Part shown: one piece after another, positions 36,567 to 44,354 of the stretch
Layout: each line of letters opens with the position of its first letter
Position numbering within the stretch: position 1 is the stretch's first letter
Assembly (NCBI RefSeq): GCF_000737245.1
Contig: NZ_JPQU01000014.1
Coordinates: forward strand, 62,001 to 126,000
DNA length: 64,000 nt
Direction of reading: 5' to 3'
Source: Pseudomonas syringae
GTDB taxonomy: Bacteria; Pseudomonadota; Gammaproteobacteria; Pseudomonadales; Pseudomonadaceae
Made by a program: the position numbers and the translations under genes
Notes under the pieces: model-generated
Databases searched by the model: none
Told to the model about the DNA's origin: nothing
What the model saw: only the letters and a program-made list of their open reading frames with translations

Positions 36567-37349
36567 ATGAAGAAGACATTGCTGTTGACCGCCCTGGCGG
36601 CCGTATTTTCGGTAAGCGTGGCTCAAGCAGCCGAGAAACTGGTGGTCGGTGCGACGCCGATTCCTCACCAGGAAATCCTTGAGCTGATCAAGCCTGATCT
36701 GGCCAAAGAAGGCGTGGATCTGCAAATCAAGGTCTTCACCGACTACGTGCAGCCAAACGTACAACTGAATGAAAAGCGTCTGGACGCCAACTACTTCCAG
36801 ACCAAACCGTATCTGGAAGGCTTCAACAAAGGTAAGGGCGCGACTCTGGTCACTGGCGTCGGCGTTCACGTTGAACCGTTCGGCGGTTACTCGCGCAAGT
36901 ACAAGAGCATCGCTGACCTGCCGGAAGGCGCAACCATCGCCATCCCTAACGAAGGCAGCAACGCCGGTCGCGCTCTGTTGCTGTTGCAGAAAAATGGCCT
37001 GATCACTTTGAAAGATCCGACCAACGCTCTGTCGACGCCGAAAGACATCGCCACCAACCCGAAGAAGTTCAAGTTCCGCGAGCTGGAATCGGCTGTATTG
37101 CCGCGCGCACTGGATCAGGTAGATCTGGCGTTGATCAACACCAACTACGCGCTTGAAGCCAAACTGAGCCCGAAGAAAGACGCGCTGATCATCGAAGGCG
37201 CTGATTCGCCTTACGTGAACTATCTGGTGACCCGTACCGATAACGCTCACACCGACGCTATCGAGAAGCTGTCCAAGGCCCTGACCAGCCAGAAAGTCAA
37301 AGACTTCATCAACAAGAAGTACGACGGCGCGGTATTGCCTGCGTTCTGA
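36567..37349 (+). CDS. metQ: MetQ/NlpA-family substrate-binding protein
   Basis: 260 residues. Signal peptide MKKTLLLTALAAVFSVSVAQ followed by AAEKLVVGATPIPH, the family's mature start; there is no lipobox Cys, so it is probably soluble in the periplasm. Conserved segments are YVQPNVQLNEKRLDANYFQT and IAIPNEGSNAGRALLLL. The family binds D/L-methionine or related compounds. No metN or metI is adjacent, so it must use a transporter encoded elsewhere. CTAAGGAC precedes the start. Confidence 0.88.
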   Translation: MKKTLLLTALAAVFSVSVAQAAEKLVVGATPIPHQEILELIKPDLAKEGVDLQIKVFTDYVQPNVQLNEKRLDANYFQTKPYLEGFNKGKGATLVTGVGVHVEPFGGYSRKYKSIADLPEGATIAIPNEGSNAGRALLLLQKNGLITLKDPTNALSTPKDIATNPKKFKFRELESAVLPRALDQVDLALINTNYALEAKLSPKKDALIIEGADSPYVNYLVTRTDNAHTDAIEKLSKALTSQKVKDFINKKYDGAVLPAF

Positions 37350-37375
37350 TTGCTGAGCTGCACCGCAATACCCGA

Positions 37376-37406
37376 CGCCGACGCTGGTAACAGTGTCGGC
37401 GTTTTT
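37376..37406 (+). terminator. Rho-independent terminator of metQ
   Basis: CGCCGACGCTG / CAGTGTCGGCG stem (11 bp, one G-T) closed by GTAA and followed by five T. Confidence 0.93.
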
Positions 37407-37437
37407 GTGTGTGCGGAGAGTTGCCAGGCCCAATCCT

Positions 37438-37527
37438 GTGGGAGCGAGCTTGCTCGCGAATAGGCAAGGACACTCAATACATTTTTTGCGCCTGCAATAA
37501 TGTCTTCGCGAGCAAGCTCGCTCCCAC
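37438..37527. repeat. REP pair, GGAGCGAGCTTGCTCGCGAA type
   Basis: Arms GTGGGAGCGAGCTTGCTCGC and complement between metQ and the dioxygenase gene. Confidence 0.9.
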
Positions 37528-37554
37528 GTGGTATTGATGTGCGTCTGGGATATT

Positions 37555-37662
37555 CCCCTAGTTCAATCCGAACTATTCATATGCAATAACGATATTTAAA
37601 TTTCGATTCTTATACCTTTAAAGTCATAACTCTAATCCACCAGTCTTCTGGAGTCGGAGTTC
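37555..37662 (+). promoter_or_regulatory. AT-rich promoter region of the sulfonate-type operon
   Basis: A run of AT-rich sequence (GATATTTAAATTTCGATTC, TTATACCTTTAAAG) precedes the start at 37663, with CGGAG as ribosome site. Similar composition is seen upstream of oscA. CysB-type activation is inferred from the genes, not from a proven site. Confidence 0.4.
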
Positions 37663-38559
37663 ATGTCAGCAGCCTCCCTCGCCTCATCAGCTGTTCAAGC
37701 CGCGCCTCAACCGTTCGAAGTGCGTCCGTTCGCCGCAAGCGTGGGGGCGGAAGTCGTGGGTCTGGATTTGTCCCGACCGCTGAATGAAGCCGACTTCGCC
37801 CGCATCCATCGCGCGCATCTGGATCACCATGTGGTGGTGTTCCGCGATCAGCAGATCACCCCGCAACAGCAGATTGATTTCAGCCGTCGTTTTGGCGTGC
37901 TGCAGATCCACGTACTCAAGCAGTTCCTGCTGGCGAACCACCCGGAAATCCTCATCGTTTCCAACATCGTGGAAAACGGTCAGCCCATCGGTTTGGGCGA
38001 TGCGGGCAAGTACTGGCATTCGGACCTGTCCTACAAAGAGCTGCCGAGCCTCGGTTCGATGCTCTACGCCCAGGAACTGCCAAGCGAAGGCGGCGACACC
38101 TTGTTCGCCGACATGCACCTGGCCTGGGAAACCCTGCCGGAGCATCTGCGCAAAGCGGTTGAAGGTCGCAACGCGGTTCACAGTTACACCTCGCGTTATC
38201 GCGACGGGCACAACGCCCAGAACTGGCGGCCAACCCTGAGTGCCGAGCAACTGGCTCAGGTGGTCGTGGTCAGCCATCCGATTGTCCGCACCCACCCTGA
38301 GAACGGTCGCAAGGCGTTGTTTGTCAGCGAAGGGTTCACCACCCACATCGTCGGCCTGCCGGAAGATGAGAGTCAGCAGATCCTGAATGAGCTGTACGCC
38401 CACAGCGTGCGCCCTGAAGCGGTGTATCGCCACAAATGGGCACCCAACGACATGGTCTTCTGGGACAACCGTTCGCTGATCCATCTGGCAGGCGGCACAC
38501 CCGATCATCTGCGTCGTCGCTTGCACCGCACCACCATCCAGGGCGATGCGCCGTTTTGA
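37663..38559 (+). CDS. TauD/AtsK-family Fe(II)/2-oxoglutarate dioxygenase
   Basis: 298-residue oxygenase that releases sulfite or sulfate from organosulfur compounds by hydroxylation next to the sulfur group. The iron ligands are His119 and Asp121 (YWHSDLSY) and His288 (RRLHRTTIQGD). VSHPIVRTHPENGRKALFVS and GFTTHIVGL match TauD closely. The substrate could be taurine, another sulfonate or, as for AtsK, an alkyl sulfate ester. It is the first gene of an operon with a sulfonate-type ABC importer (ATPase 17 bp downstream). Confidence 0.9.
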   Translation: MSAASLASSAVQAAPQPFEVRPFAASVGAEVVGLDLSRPLNEADFARIHRAHLDHHVVVFRDQQITPQQQIDFSRRFGVLQIHVLKQFLLANHPEILIVSNIVENGQPIGLGDAGKYWHSDLSYKELPSLGSMLYAQELPSEGGDTLFADMHLAWETLPEHLRKAVEGRNAVHSYTSRYRDGHNAQNWRPTLSAEQLAQVVVVSHPIVRTHPENGRKALFVSEGFTTHIVGLPEDESQQILNELYAHSVRPEAVYRHKWAPNDMVFWDNRSLIHLAGGTPDHLRRRLHRTTIQGDAPF

Positions 38560-38575
38560 AACCGGGAGCTAATCA

Positions 38576-39457
38576 ATGAATGCTGTTCTGCAAAGCCGCA
38601 CGGCTAGCGCAAACACGCCTGCGCAACCGGTCGATCAGCCTGCCGCTGAAGCTCTGTTGCAAGTCCAGAACGTCAGCCTCGAATACCGCACCCCGGAGCG
38701 CGTGGTGCGGGCGACTCATCAGGTCAGTTTCGAGATCGATCCGGCCGACCGCTTCGTGCTGCTCGGCCCGTCCGGTTGCGGCAAATCCACCTTGCTCAAA
38801 GCCGTGGCCGGTTTCATCAAGCCTAGCGAAGGGCAGATCCGTCTGGCTGGTGCCGAAGTCACAGAACCCGGCCCGGATCGCATTGTGGTGTTCCAGGAGT
38901 TCGACCAGCTGCCACCGTGGAAAACCGTGATTGAAAACGTCATGTTCCCGCTGTTGGCCTCGCGCACTCTCAAGCGCAAGGAAGCTCAGGAGCGCGCTCT
39001 TTACTACCTGGCGAAAGTCGGCCTGAGCGCTTTCGCCGATGCCTACCCGCACACCTTGTCCGGCGGCATGAAAGCCCGTGTGGCGATTGCGCGTGCCTTG
39101 GCGATGCAGCCAAAAATTCTGCTCATGGACGAACCCTTCGCCGCGCTGGATGCCCTGACGCGTCGCAAGATGCAGGAAGAACTGCTGGAGTTGTGGGAAG
39201 AAGTGCGATTCACGCTGTTGTTCGTGACCCACTCCATTGAAGAAGCCTTGGTGGTGGGTAACCGGATCTTGCTGCTGTCCCCACATCCGGGGCGCGTGCG
39301 CGCAGAAATCAACAGCCACCAATACGACCTGAAAAGCCTCGGCGGCGTCGGCTTCCAACACACCGCTCAGCGCATTCATCGGCTGCTGTTTGATGAAGGC
39401 GAAGAGCAGGCGGTTGATCGAGAGCTGAATTTTCAAGATATCCGTATCGCTTATTAA
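38576..39457 (+). CDS. Sulfonate/taurine-type ABC transporter ATP-binding protein
   Basis: 293 residues. Walker A GPSGCGKST, signature LSGGMKARVAIARAL, Walker B ILLMDEPFAALD and the switch His in LFVTHSIEEAL are intact. The LSGGMK signature and overall layout match the TauB/SsuB/AtsC group. A ~25-residue N-terminal extension (AVLQSRTASANTP...) precedes the domain. GGGAG lies ahead of the ATG. A REP pair separates it from the permease gene. Confidence 0.9.
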   Translation: MNAVLQSRTASANTPAQPVDQPAAEALLQVQNVSLEYRTPERVVRATHQVSFEIDPADRFVLLGPSGCGKSTLLKAVAGFIKPSEGQIRLAGAEVTEPGPDRIVVFQEFDQLPPWKTVIENVMFPLLASRTLKRKEAQERALYYLAKVGLSAFADAYPHTLSGGMKARVAIARALAMQPKILLMDEPFAALDALTRRKMQEELLELWEEVRFTLLFVTHSIEEALVVGNRILLLSPHPGRVRAEINSHQYDLKSLGGVGFQHTAQRIHRLLFDEGEEQAVDRELNFQDIRIAY

Positions 39458-39470
39458 CACTAATGAACCT

Positions 39471-39560
39471 GTGGGAGCGAGCTTGCTCGCGAAGACTGAT
39501 GGATAGGCAATGATTAAATATCGCCTGACCCGGCCTCTTCGCGAGCAAGCTCGCTCCCAC
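39471..39560. repeat. REP pair inside the operon (ATPase|permease)
   Basis: Arms GTGGGAGCGAGCTTGCTCGC and complement. Confidence 0.9.
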
Positions 39561-39592
39561 AGGGTGAGTTGCAGACTTCAGAGAGCACCACC

Positions 39593-40447
39593 ATGAACAT
39601 CCGTGAAGAGTACGAAGTCACGCTGGAGCCTTTCACTCAGCAAGATCTGGCCCGTGACATCCCCCTGGCGCAGCGTATCTGGCAAGTGAGCTGGGTGCGC
39701 AAGAGCGTGATCCTGATTGTGCTGGCGATCCTCTGGGAAATCGCTGCACGGATCCAGAACAACGACCTGTTGCTGCCCAGCTTTCTGCAAACCGCTGCCG
39801 CGTTTTATGACGGCATTTTGTCCGGCGAGCTGATCGGCAAGGTGTGGGTTTCCCTGACCGTGCTGATTCAAGGCTATGTGATCGGTATCGTTCTGGCCTT
39901 TGCTCTGACAACGTTGGCGGTCTCGACTCAACTGGGCCGTGATCTGCTTGGCACCCTGACGGCGATGTTCAACCCGCTGCCCGCCATTGCCCTTTTGCCA
40001 CTGGCGCTGCTGTGGTTTGGTCTGGGTCAGAACAGCCTGATCTTCGTGCTGGTGCATTCGGTGCTGTGGGCCTTGGCGCTCAATACCTACGCGGGTTTTC
40101 TGAGTGTCTCTGAAACCCAGCGCATGGCCGGCCGCAACTACGGCCTCAAGGGGCTACGGTTTGTCTGGTACATCCTGATCCCCGCTGCGCTGCCGTCGAT
40201 TCTGGCGGGCCTGAAAATCGGCTGGGCATTCGCCTGGCGCACCCTGATCGCCGCCGAGCTGGTGTTCGGTGCGTCTTCGGGCAAAGGCGGCCTGGGCTGG
40301 TACATCTTCCAGAACCGCAACGAGCTGTATACCGACAAGGTTTTCGCCGGCCTGGCTGCCGTGATCCTTATCGGGCTGCTGGTCGAAAACCTGCTGTTCG
40401 CCAACATCGAACGCCTGACCGTCAAGCGCTGGGGTATGCAGCGCTGA
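39593..40447 (+). CDS. Sulfonate/taurine-type ABC transporter permease
   Basis: 284 residues with six predicted helices. The EAA loop is near AGRNYGLKGLRFVWYILIPA (about 180-199). It belongs to the TauC/SsuC/AtsB group. The ATG at 39593 follows GAGAGCACC; the frame extends to a TTG at 39569 without support. A REP pair lies on each side, so its expression relative to the ATPase and binding protein may be set post-transcriptionally. Confidence 0.9.
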   Translation: MNIREEYEVTLEPFTQQDLARDIPLAQRIWQVSWVRKSVILIVLAILWEIAARIQNNDLLLPSFLQTAAAFYDGILSGELIGKVWVSLTVLIQGYVIGIVLAFALTTLAVSTQLGRDLLGTLTAMFNPLPAIALLPLALLWFGLGQNSLIFVLVHSVLWALALNTYAGFLSVSETQRMAGRNYGLKGLRFVWYILIPAALPSILAGLKIGWAFAWRTLIAAELVFGASSGKGGLGWYIFQNRNELYTDKVFAGLAAVILIGLLVENLLFANIERLTVKRWGMQR

Positions 40448-40461
40448 AATGCATTCCCTAT

Positions 40462-40498
40462 GGGAGATTCTATGTTCGCCCTCAAGTGGATGGAACGA
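40462..40498 (+). repeat. Conserved flank of the extended REP element
   Basis: GGGAGATTCTATGTTCGCC followed by CTCAAGTGGATG and GACG. It matches 1514-1550 before the same REP type and, more weakly, 3528-3565. Confidence 0.75.
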
Positions 40499-40590
40499 CG
40501 TGGGACCGGCTTTAGCCGGGAAGAGGCCGGGACAGGCACTGAATTTTTCCCTACCGATCGACTGCCTTCCCGGCTAAAGCCGGTCCCACG
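40499..40590. repeat. REP pair, GGGACCGGCTTTAGCCGGG type
   Basis: Arms CGTGGGACCGGCTTTAGCCG and complement between the permease and the binding-protein gene. Confidence 0.88.
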
Positions 40591-40668
40591 TCGTGTCTAC
40601 CTGCGCGGTGCTTGGTCTGGACCGCTTCCACAGTCATTAACAATTTTCGAATTCTTGTGAGGTTATCC

Positions 40669-41676
40669 ATGACAATCCCTTTCAAACGCTCCGCCCTCGT
40701 CGCGCTGGCAGCCACTATTGGTCTGCTCAGCAGCGGCGTACAAGCCGAAGGCAAGATCAGCATCGCCCAGCAATTCGGTATCGGTTACCTGATTCTCGAC
40801 GTGGTGCGCGATCAACAACTGATCGAGAAGCACGGTAAAGAGCAAGGTCTGGACATCAAGGTCGACTGGAACAGCATTTCCGGAGCCACCGCTATGAACG
40901 AAGCGCTGCTGGCTGGCGCGCTGGACGTGGTATCTGCAGGCGTGCCGCCGATGCTGACCGTCTGGGACCGCACCAAAGGCAAACAGAATGTCAAAGCCAT
41001 CGCCTCGCTGGGCTCGATGCCTAACTACCTGCTGACCAACAACCCGAACGTGAAGACCCTCAAGGACTTCTCGGAAAAAGACCGCATCGCGGTCCCTGCG
41101 GCGGGCGTGGGCTTCCAGTCGCGCACCTTGCAGATCGAAACCGCCAAGCAATTCGGTAACGAAAACTTCAAGAAATTCGACAATATCTCGGTGAGCCTTG
41201 CGCATCCGGACGCCACCTCAGCGCTGATCGCTGGCGGCTCGGAAATCAACTCGCACTTCTCCAGCCCGCCGTTCCAGTATCAGGAGCTTGAAAACCCCAA
41301 CGTGCATAAAGTGCTGAGTTCTTACGACGCACTGGGCGGTCAGGCCACGTTCAACGTGCTCTACACCACCGAGAAATTCCACGACGAAAACCCGAAGACC
41401 TACAAAGCCTTCTACGACGCGCTGGCCGAAGCCGAGAAAATCATCAAGGCCGACAAGCCTGCCGCTGCCAAGACCTACATCCGCGTCGAGCAATCCAAGC
41501 TGCCGCTGCCGCTGGTTGAGAAGATCGTTGCCGATCCGGAAATCGACTTCACCATCGCCCCGCAACGCACCTACATCTATGCCGAAAAACTGCATGAGCT
41601 GGGCGTCCTGAAAAACAAAGCCGCGAGCTGGAAGGATTACTTCTTCGAAGAAGCGCATGGTGGTGCGGGTAGCTAA
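40669..41676 (+). CDS. Sulfonate/sulfate-ester-type ABC transporter substrate-binding protein
   Basis: 335 residues of the SsuA/TauA/NMT1-like fold. Signal peptide MTIPFKRSALVALAATIGLL...VQA, then EGKISIAQQFGIGYLILDVV. The segment WNSISGATAMNEALLAGALD is the typical binding-loop region. The ATG at 40669 (TGAGGT upstream) puts the signal peptide at the N-terminus. It is last in the operon, an unusual order (dioxygenase, ATPase, permease, binding protein). It may bind a sulfonate or an alkyl sulfate ester. Confidence 0.9.
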   Translation: MTIPFKRSALVALAATIGLLSSGVQAEGKISIAQQFGIGYLILDVVRDQQLIEKHGKEQGLDIKVDWNSISGATAMNEALLAGALDVVSAGVPPMLTVWDRTKGKQNVKAIASLGSMPNYLLTNNPNVKTLKDFSEKDRIAVPAAGVGFQSRTLQIETAKQFGNENFKKFDNISVSLAHPDATSALIAGGSEINSHFSSPPFQYQELENPNVHKVLSSYDALGGQATFNVLYTTEKFHDENPKTYKAFYDALAEAEKIIKADKPAAAKTYIRVEQSKLPLPLVEKIVADPEIDFTIAPQRTYIYAEKLHELGVLKNKAASWKDYFFEEAHGGAGS

Positions 41677-41719
41677 ATAGCTGGACTGCAATCCATTTTT
41701 TCTGGCTTGCGCTGACCCT

Positions 41720-41808
41720 GTGGGAGCGAATTCATTCGCGAATGCTGCATGACAGACGATGACTTCTATCGACTGTACCGGCCTCTTCGCGAATGAATTC
41801 GCTCCCAC
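41720..41808. repeat. REP pair, GGAGCGAATTCATTCGCGAA type
   Basis: Arms GTGGGAGCGAATTCATTCGC and complement after the binding-protein gene; likely operon 3' end. Confidence 0.9.
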
Positions 41809-41869
41809 AGGTTGGGTCTGCGCTGTCAGGCTTGTAACTTACCCTCACCAAAATCCCCAGCCCACAAAA

Positions 41870-41887
41870 CCTAGCATTTTTGCTAGG
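41870..41887. promoter_or_regulatory. Shared hairpin leader of Rhs tip 2
   Basis: CCTAGCATTTTTGCTAGG: 7-bp stem with a 4-nt loop, followed by TAGACGAAGG. Near-identical elements precede tip 4 (45672-45689) and the relic (47019-47036), 40-75 bp before each ATG. Confidence 0.7.
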
Positions 41888-41947
41888 TAGACGAAGGCCG
41901 TCGAAAAGCTCAGGCTCAAGCTATCTCTGCTCACCAGAGTTGCAGAC

Positions 41948-42898
41948 ATGGCTCGACAGACCCAACTGTGCCGCTACGCCTACGACCCCCTTGACCGCCT
42001 CGCGTCCCGAACGGCGCTGGCTGAGGCAATCACCCGGGACTTCTATCGCGCTGACCGGCTGGCCACCGAGATCCAGGGCGCCGAACAGCGCAGCTTCTTA
42101 CACCGCGACAGCCAACTGCTGGCGCAACACACCGTGGTTGGCAAACTTGCGAGCACCGCGTTGACCGCCACCGACTCACAACACAGCGTGCTGCAAGCCG
42201 ATAACACCGCCATCGCTTACTCCCCTTACGGCTACCACGCCGCAGTCGCGCTATCGCCCGGCTTCAACGGCGAACACGCCGACCCCGTTACTGGCCACTA
42301 CCTGCTCGGCAATGGCTATCGCGCCTACAACCCGACCTTGATGCGCTTCAACAGTCCGGACAGCTTGAGTCCGTTTGGCGAGGGCGGGTTGAATGCCTAT
42401 GGGTATTGCGTGGGGGATCCTGTGAATCGTAGGGATCCGAGTGGGCATGAAGTTGATACGCGGCAACTTTTCTCCTATGTCTGGATTGGTTTAGGGCTGT
42501 TTGGTGCCGTGCTTGGTGTTAAAACTGCGCTGCCAGCATTGAAGGCTATTAGTCGAGGCGCCGCTTCACAAGCGCAACAGTTGACAGCTCGTTCGGCGGT
42601 GAGCCAGATCCTGGCAAGTACCGTCTTTACGGCAAGCGGCGTATTAAATGCGGTGGTTCCTGGCTCTAAAGAATCAACCTTCCTGTTAGTTATGGCCGTC
42701 AGCATTGCAATCCCTACCGTGCCCGCCCGTATCAGGGCAATGGTCCTGACGAAGTCGGCTGCGAAACACGCAGCCAGGGCGGCGTCTTTGGGAGCGGCAC
42801 GAATGAAACAGGTCAACCTGAAAGCCCTGGCTGACGCCCGGCACAGGAGCAGTGTCCGAAGCCGTGCTTCAAGTATCCGCAGCAGCGGTAGCGCTTGA
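41948..42898 (+). CDS. Orphan Rhs core plus variable tail ('tip 2')
   Basis: 316 residues. One YD repeat (RYAYDPLDRLASRT), the linker LATEIQGAEQRSFL, core GFNGEHADPVTGHYLLGNGY, MRFNSPDSLSPFGEGGLNAY, closing DPSGH near 160. The ~155-residue tail has one clear hydrophobic helix (SYVWIGLGLFGAVLGV), Ala-rich helices and a strongly basic Arg/Ser C-terminus. No known toxin family is recognised. No Rhs body gene is attached and no immunity gene follows. The ATG is preceded by the shared hairpin leader but only a weak ribosome site. Tip 3 starts 75 bp downstream. Confidence 0.82.
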   Translation: MARQTQLCRYAYDPLDRLASRTALAEAITRDFYRADRLATEIQGAEQRSFLHRDSQLLAQHTVVGKLASTALTATDSQHSVLQADNTAIAYSPYGYHAAVALSPGFNGEHADPVTGHYLLGNGYRAYNPTLMRFNSPDSLSPFGEGGLNAYGYCVGDPVNRRDPSGHEVDTRQLFSYVWIGLGLFGAVLGVKTALPALKAISRGAASQAQQLTARSAVSQILASTVFTASGVLNAVVPGSKESTFLLVMAVSIAIPTVPARIRAMVLTKSAAKHAARAASLGAARMKQVNLKALADARHRSSVRSRASSIRSSGSA

Positions 42899-42973
42899 TC
42901 GGCCTGGCTGTAGCTCGCTTCTACAGAAGCTCTGCCAGACGTTATTTGATTGGTCATATACAGGTAAGCAGCC

Positions 42974-44104
42974 ATGCGCCCGCAAACCATCCTCACCCGC
43001 TACACCTACGATCCGCTGGATCGCCTCGCATCCTGCACGCCACTGGCCGAAGCCATTGCGCAACGGTTTTACAAGACGGGCGAAGTGGTGACGGAAATTC
43101 AGGGAGCAGAACAACGCACCTACATGCGCACAGGCAGCCAACTCCTGGCCCAGAAAAACCTGACGGCCAGCACACTGCTCGCCACCGATCCCCAAAACAG
43201 CGTGCTGCACGCCGAAGACATGGCCATCACCTATGCCCCCTACGGCCACCGCGAAGCTGTGAGCGCATTGCCTGGACTACCGGGTTTCAACGGCGAACAA
43301 CCCGACCCGGTCACCGGCCACTACTTACTCGGCAATGGCTACCGTGCCTATAACCCGATACTCATGCGCTTCAACAGCCCGGACAGCCTGAGTCCGTTTG
43401 GCGAGGGAGGGTTGAATGCCTATGCGTATTGCGTGGGGGATCCGGTGAATCGAAGTGACCCGACGGGGCATTTTGGGTGGTTGATGGGCCTTGCCGGCTT
43501 GGCGGGGGGTTCAGCACTCGGGACGGGAATCGCTGCTGTTGCAACGGCTAAATCTGCGCCGGAAACCAGCAAGGCTCTTGGATATGTGACAGGTGGATTG
43601 GTGATGGGTGCTTTGGGGCTTGGTGCTGTTGGCCAATTTCAGACGCTGGGGAGAGGGTTAACGAGTCGATTCGCAAAGGAGCTTTCTGGAAAAAACGCGG
43701 GACGAAAAAATATCGTCACTGTTGCGCAGGTTAAGAATTCGTCTAGAGAAAGTGCGCCAGACATGACGGAGTCATTGCGACAATTCTCTGCGCAAAAAGG
43801 GGCGATCGAACCAGTGGTGAGTTCTAACCTTGGCATGAGGTCCAGGGATCGTGACTACTTTTACACAGGCTTGAATACTGCGGGCGCAGCCACCAGAGAG
43901 GTTTCGATATTTAACGAACATGCAAGGAAGTTTATAAATGGTCCGATGAAACAGCTCGGTATCATGACAAATCTGACTGTCCGAGGCACACCGCTTAAAG
44001 AAGTCGAGCTCACGAGGTTTAAATCGTTTAGAAAGGACCTGATCGATGCGGCAGTGGTACTTAGACAGTTGAAATTGAGAAGACTTAATCAAATTGTGTC
44101 TTAA
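42974..44104 (+). CDS. Orphan Rhs core plus variable tail ('tip 3')
   Basis: 376 residues with the same N-terminus (RYTYDPLDRLASCT, TEIQGAEQRTYM) and core (GFNGEQPDPVTGHYLLGNGY to DPTGH near 163). The ~210-residue tail begins Gly/Ala-rich and hydrophobic, then becomes polar and more AT-rich in its DNA (KFINGPMKQLGIMTNL, TRFKSFRKDLIDAAVVLRQL). It resembles no toxin family I know. The core DNA is almost identical to that of tip 4. It lacks the hairpin leader. The 3' side joins an 86-bp duplicate of the efflux adaptor gene. Confidence 0.84.
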   Translation: MRPQTILTRYTYDPLDRLASCTPLAEAIAQRFYKTGEVVTEIQGAEQRTYMRTGSQLLAQKNLTASTLLATDPQNSVLHAEDMAITYAPYGHREAVSALPGLPGFNGEQPDPVTGHYLLGNGYRAYNPILMRFNSPDSLSPFGEGGLNAYAYCVGDPVNRSDPTGHFGWLMGLAGLAGGSALGTGIAAVATAKSAPETSKALGYVTGGLVMGALGLGAVGQFQTLGRGLTSRFAKELSGKNAGRKNIVTVAQVKNSSRESAPDMTESLRQFSAQKGAIEPVVSSNLGMRSRDRDYFYTGLNTAGAATREVSIFNEHARKFINGPMKQLGIMTNLTVRGTPLKEVELTRFKSFRKDLIDAAVVLRQLKLRRLNQIVS

Positions 44105-44138
44105 TAGATTGACTTAAGGATCTTGATCTCTTCTTTGC

Positions 44139-44224
44139 GATGCAGTTACACAGGTGGTATTGAACGGCGATATTCAGGCGCGGGTGCAGACTCAGCTTTC
44201 GTGCCGCTCAGATTGCAGGATCAT
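44139..44224 (+). pseudogene. Duplicated fragment of the RND adaptor gene
   Basis: About 86 bp matching 47424-47509 inside the first efflux adaptor gene; 44165-44202 equals 47449-47486 exactly (38 bp). It carries no start or stop of its own and has diverged at its edges. Confidence 0.85.
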
Positions 44225-44354
44225 TAAGTGTATGGTCGTTTAGAAGCGAACTTGTTCGCGAAGCGATATCCCTGACTCAGATGAAGATCAGCGCGCACCG
44301 CTTTCGCAGCCTCTGGCAGCGCCTGCAAAACAAGTGTGATGCCCTGACAACTCT

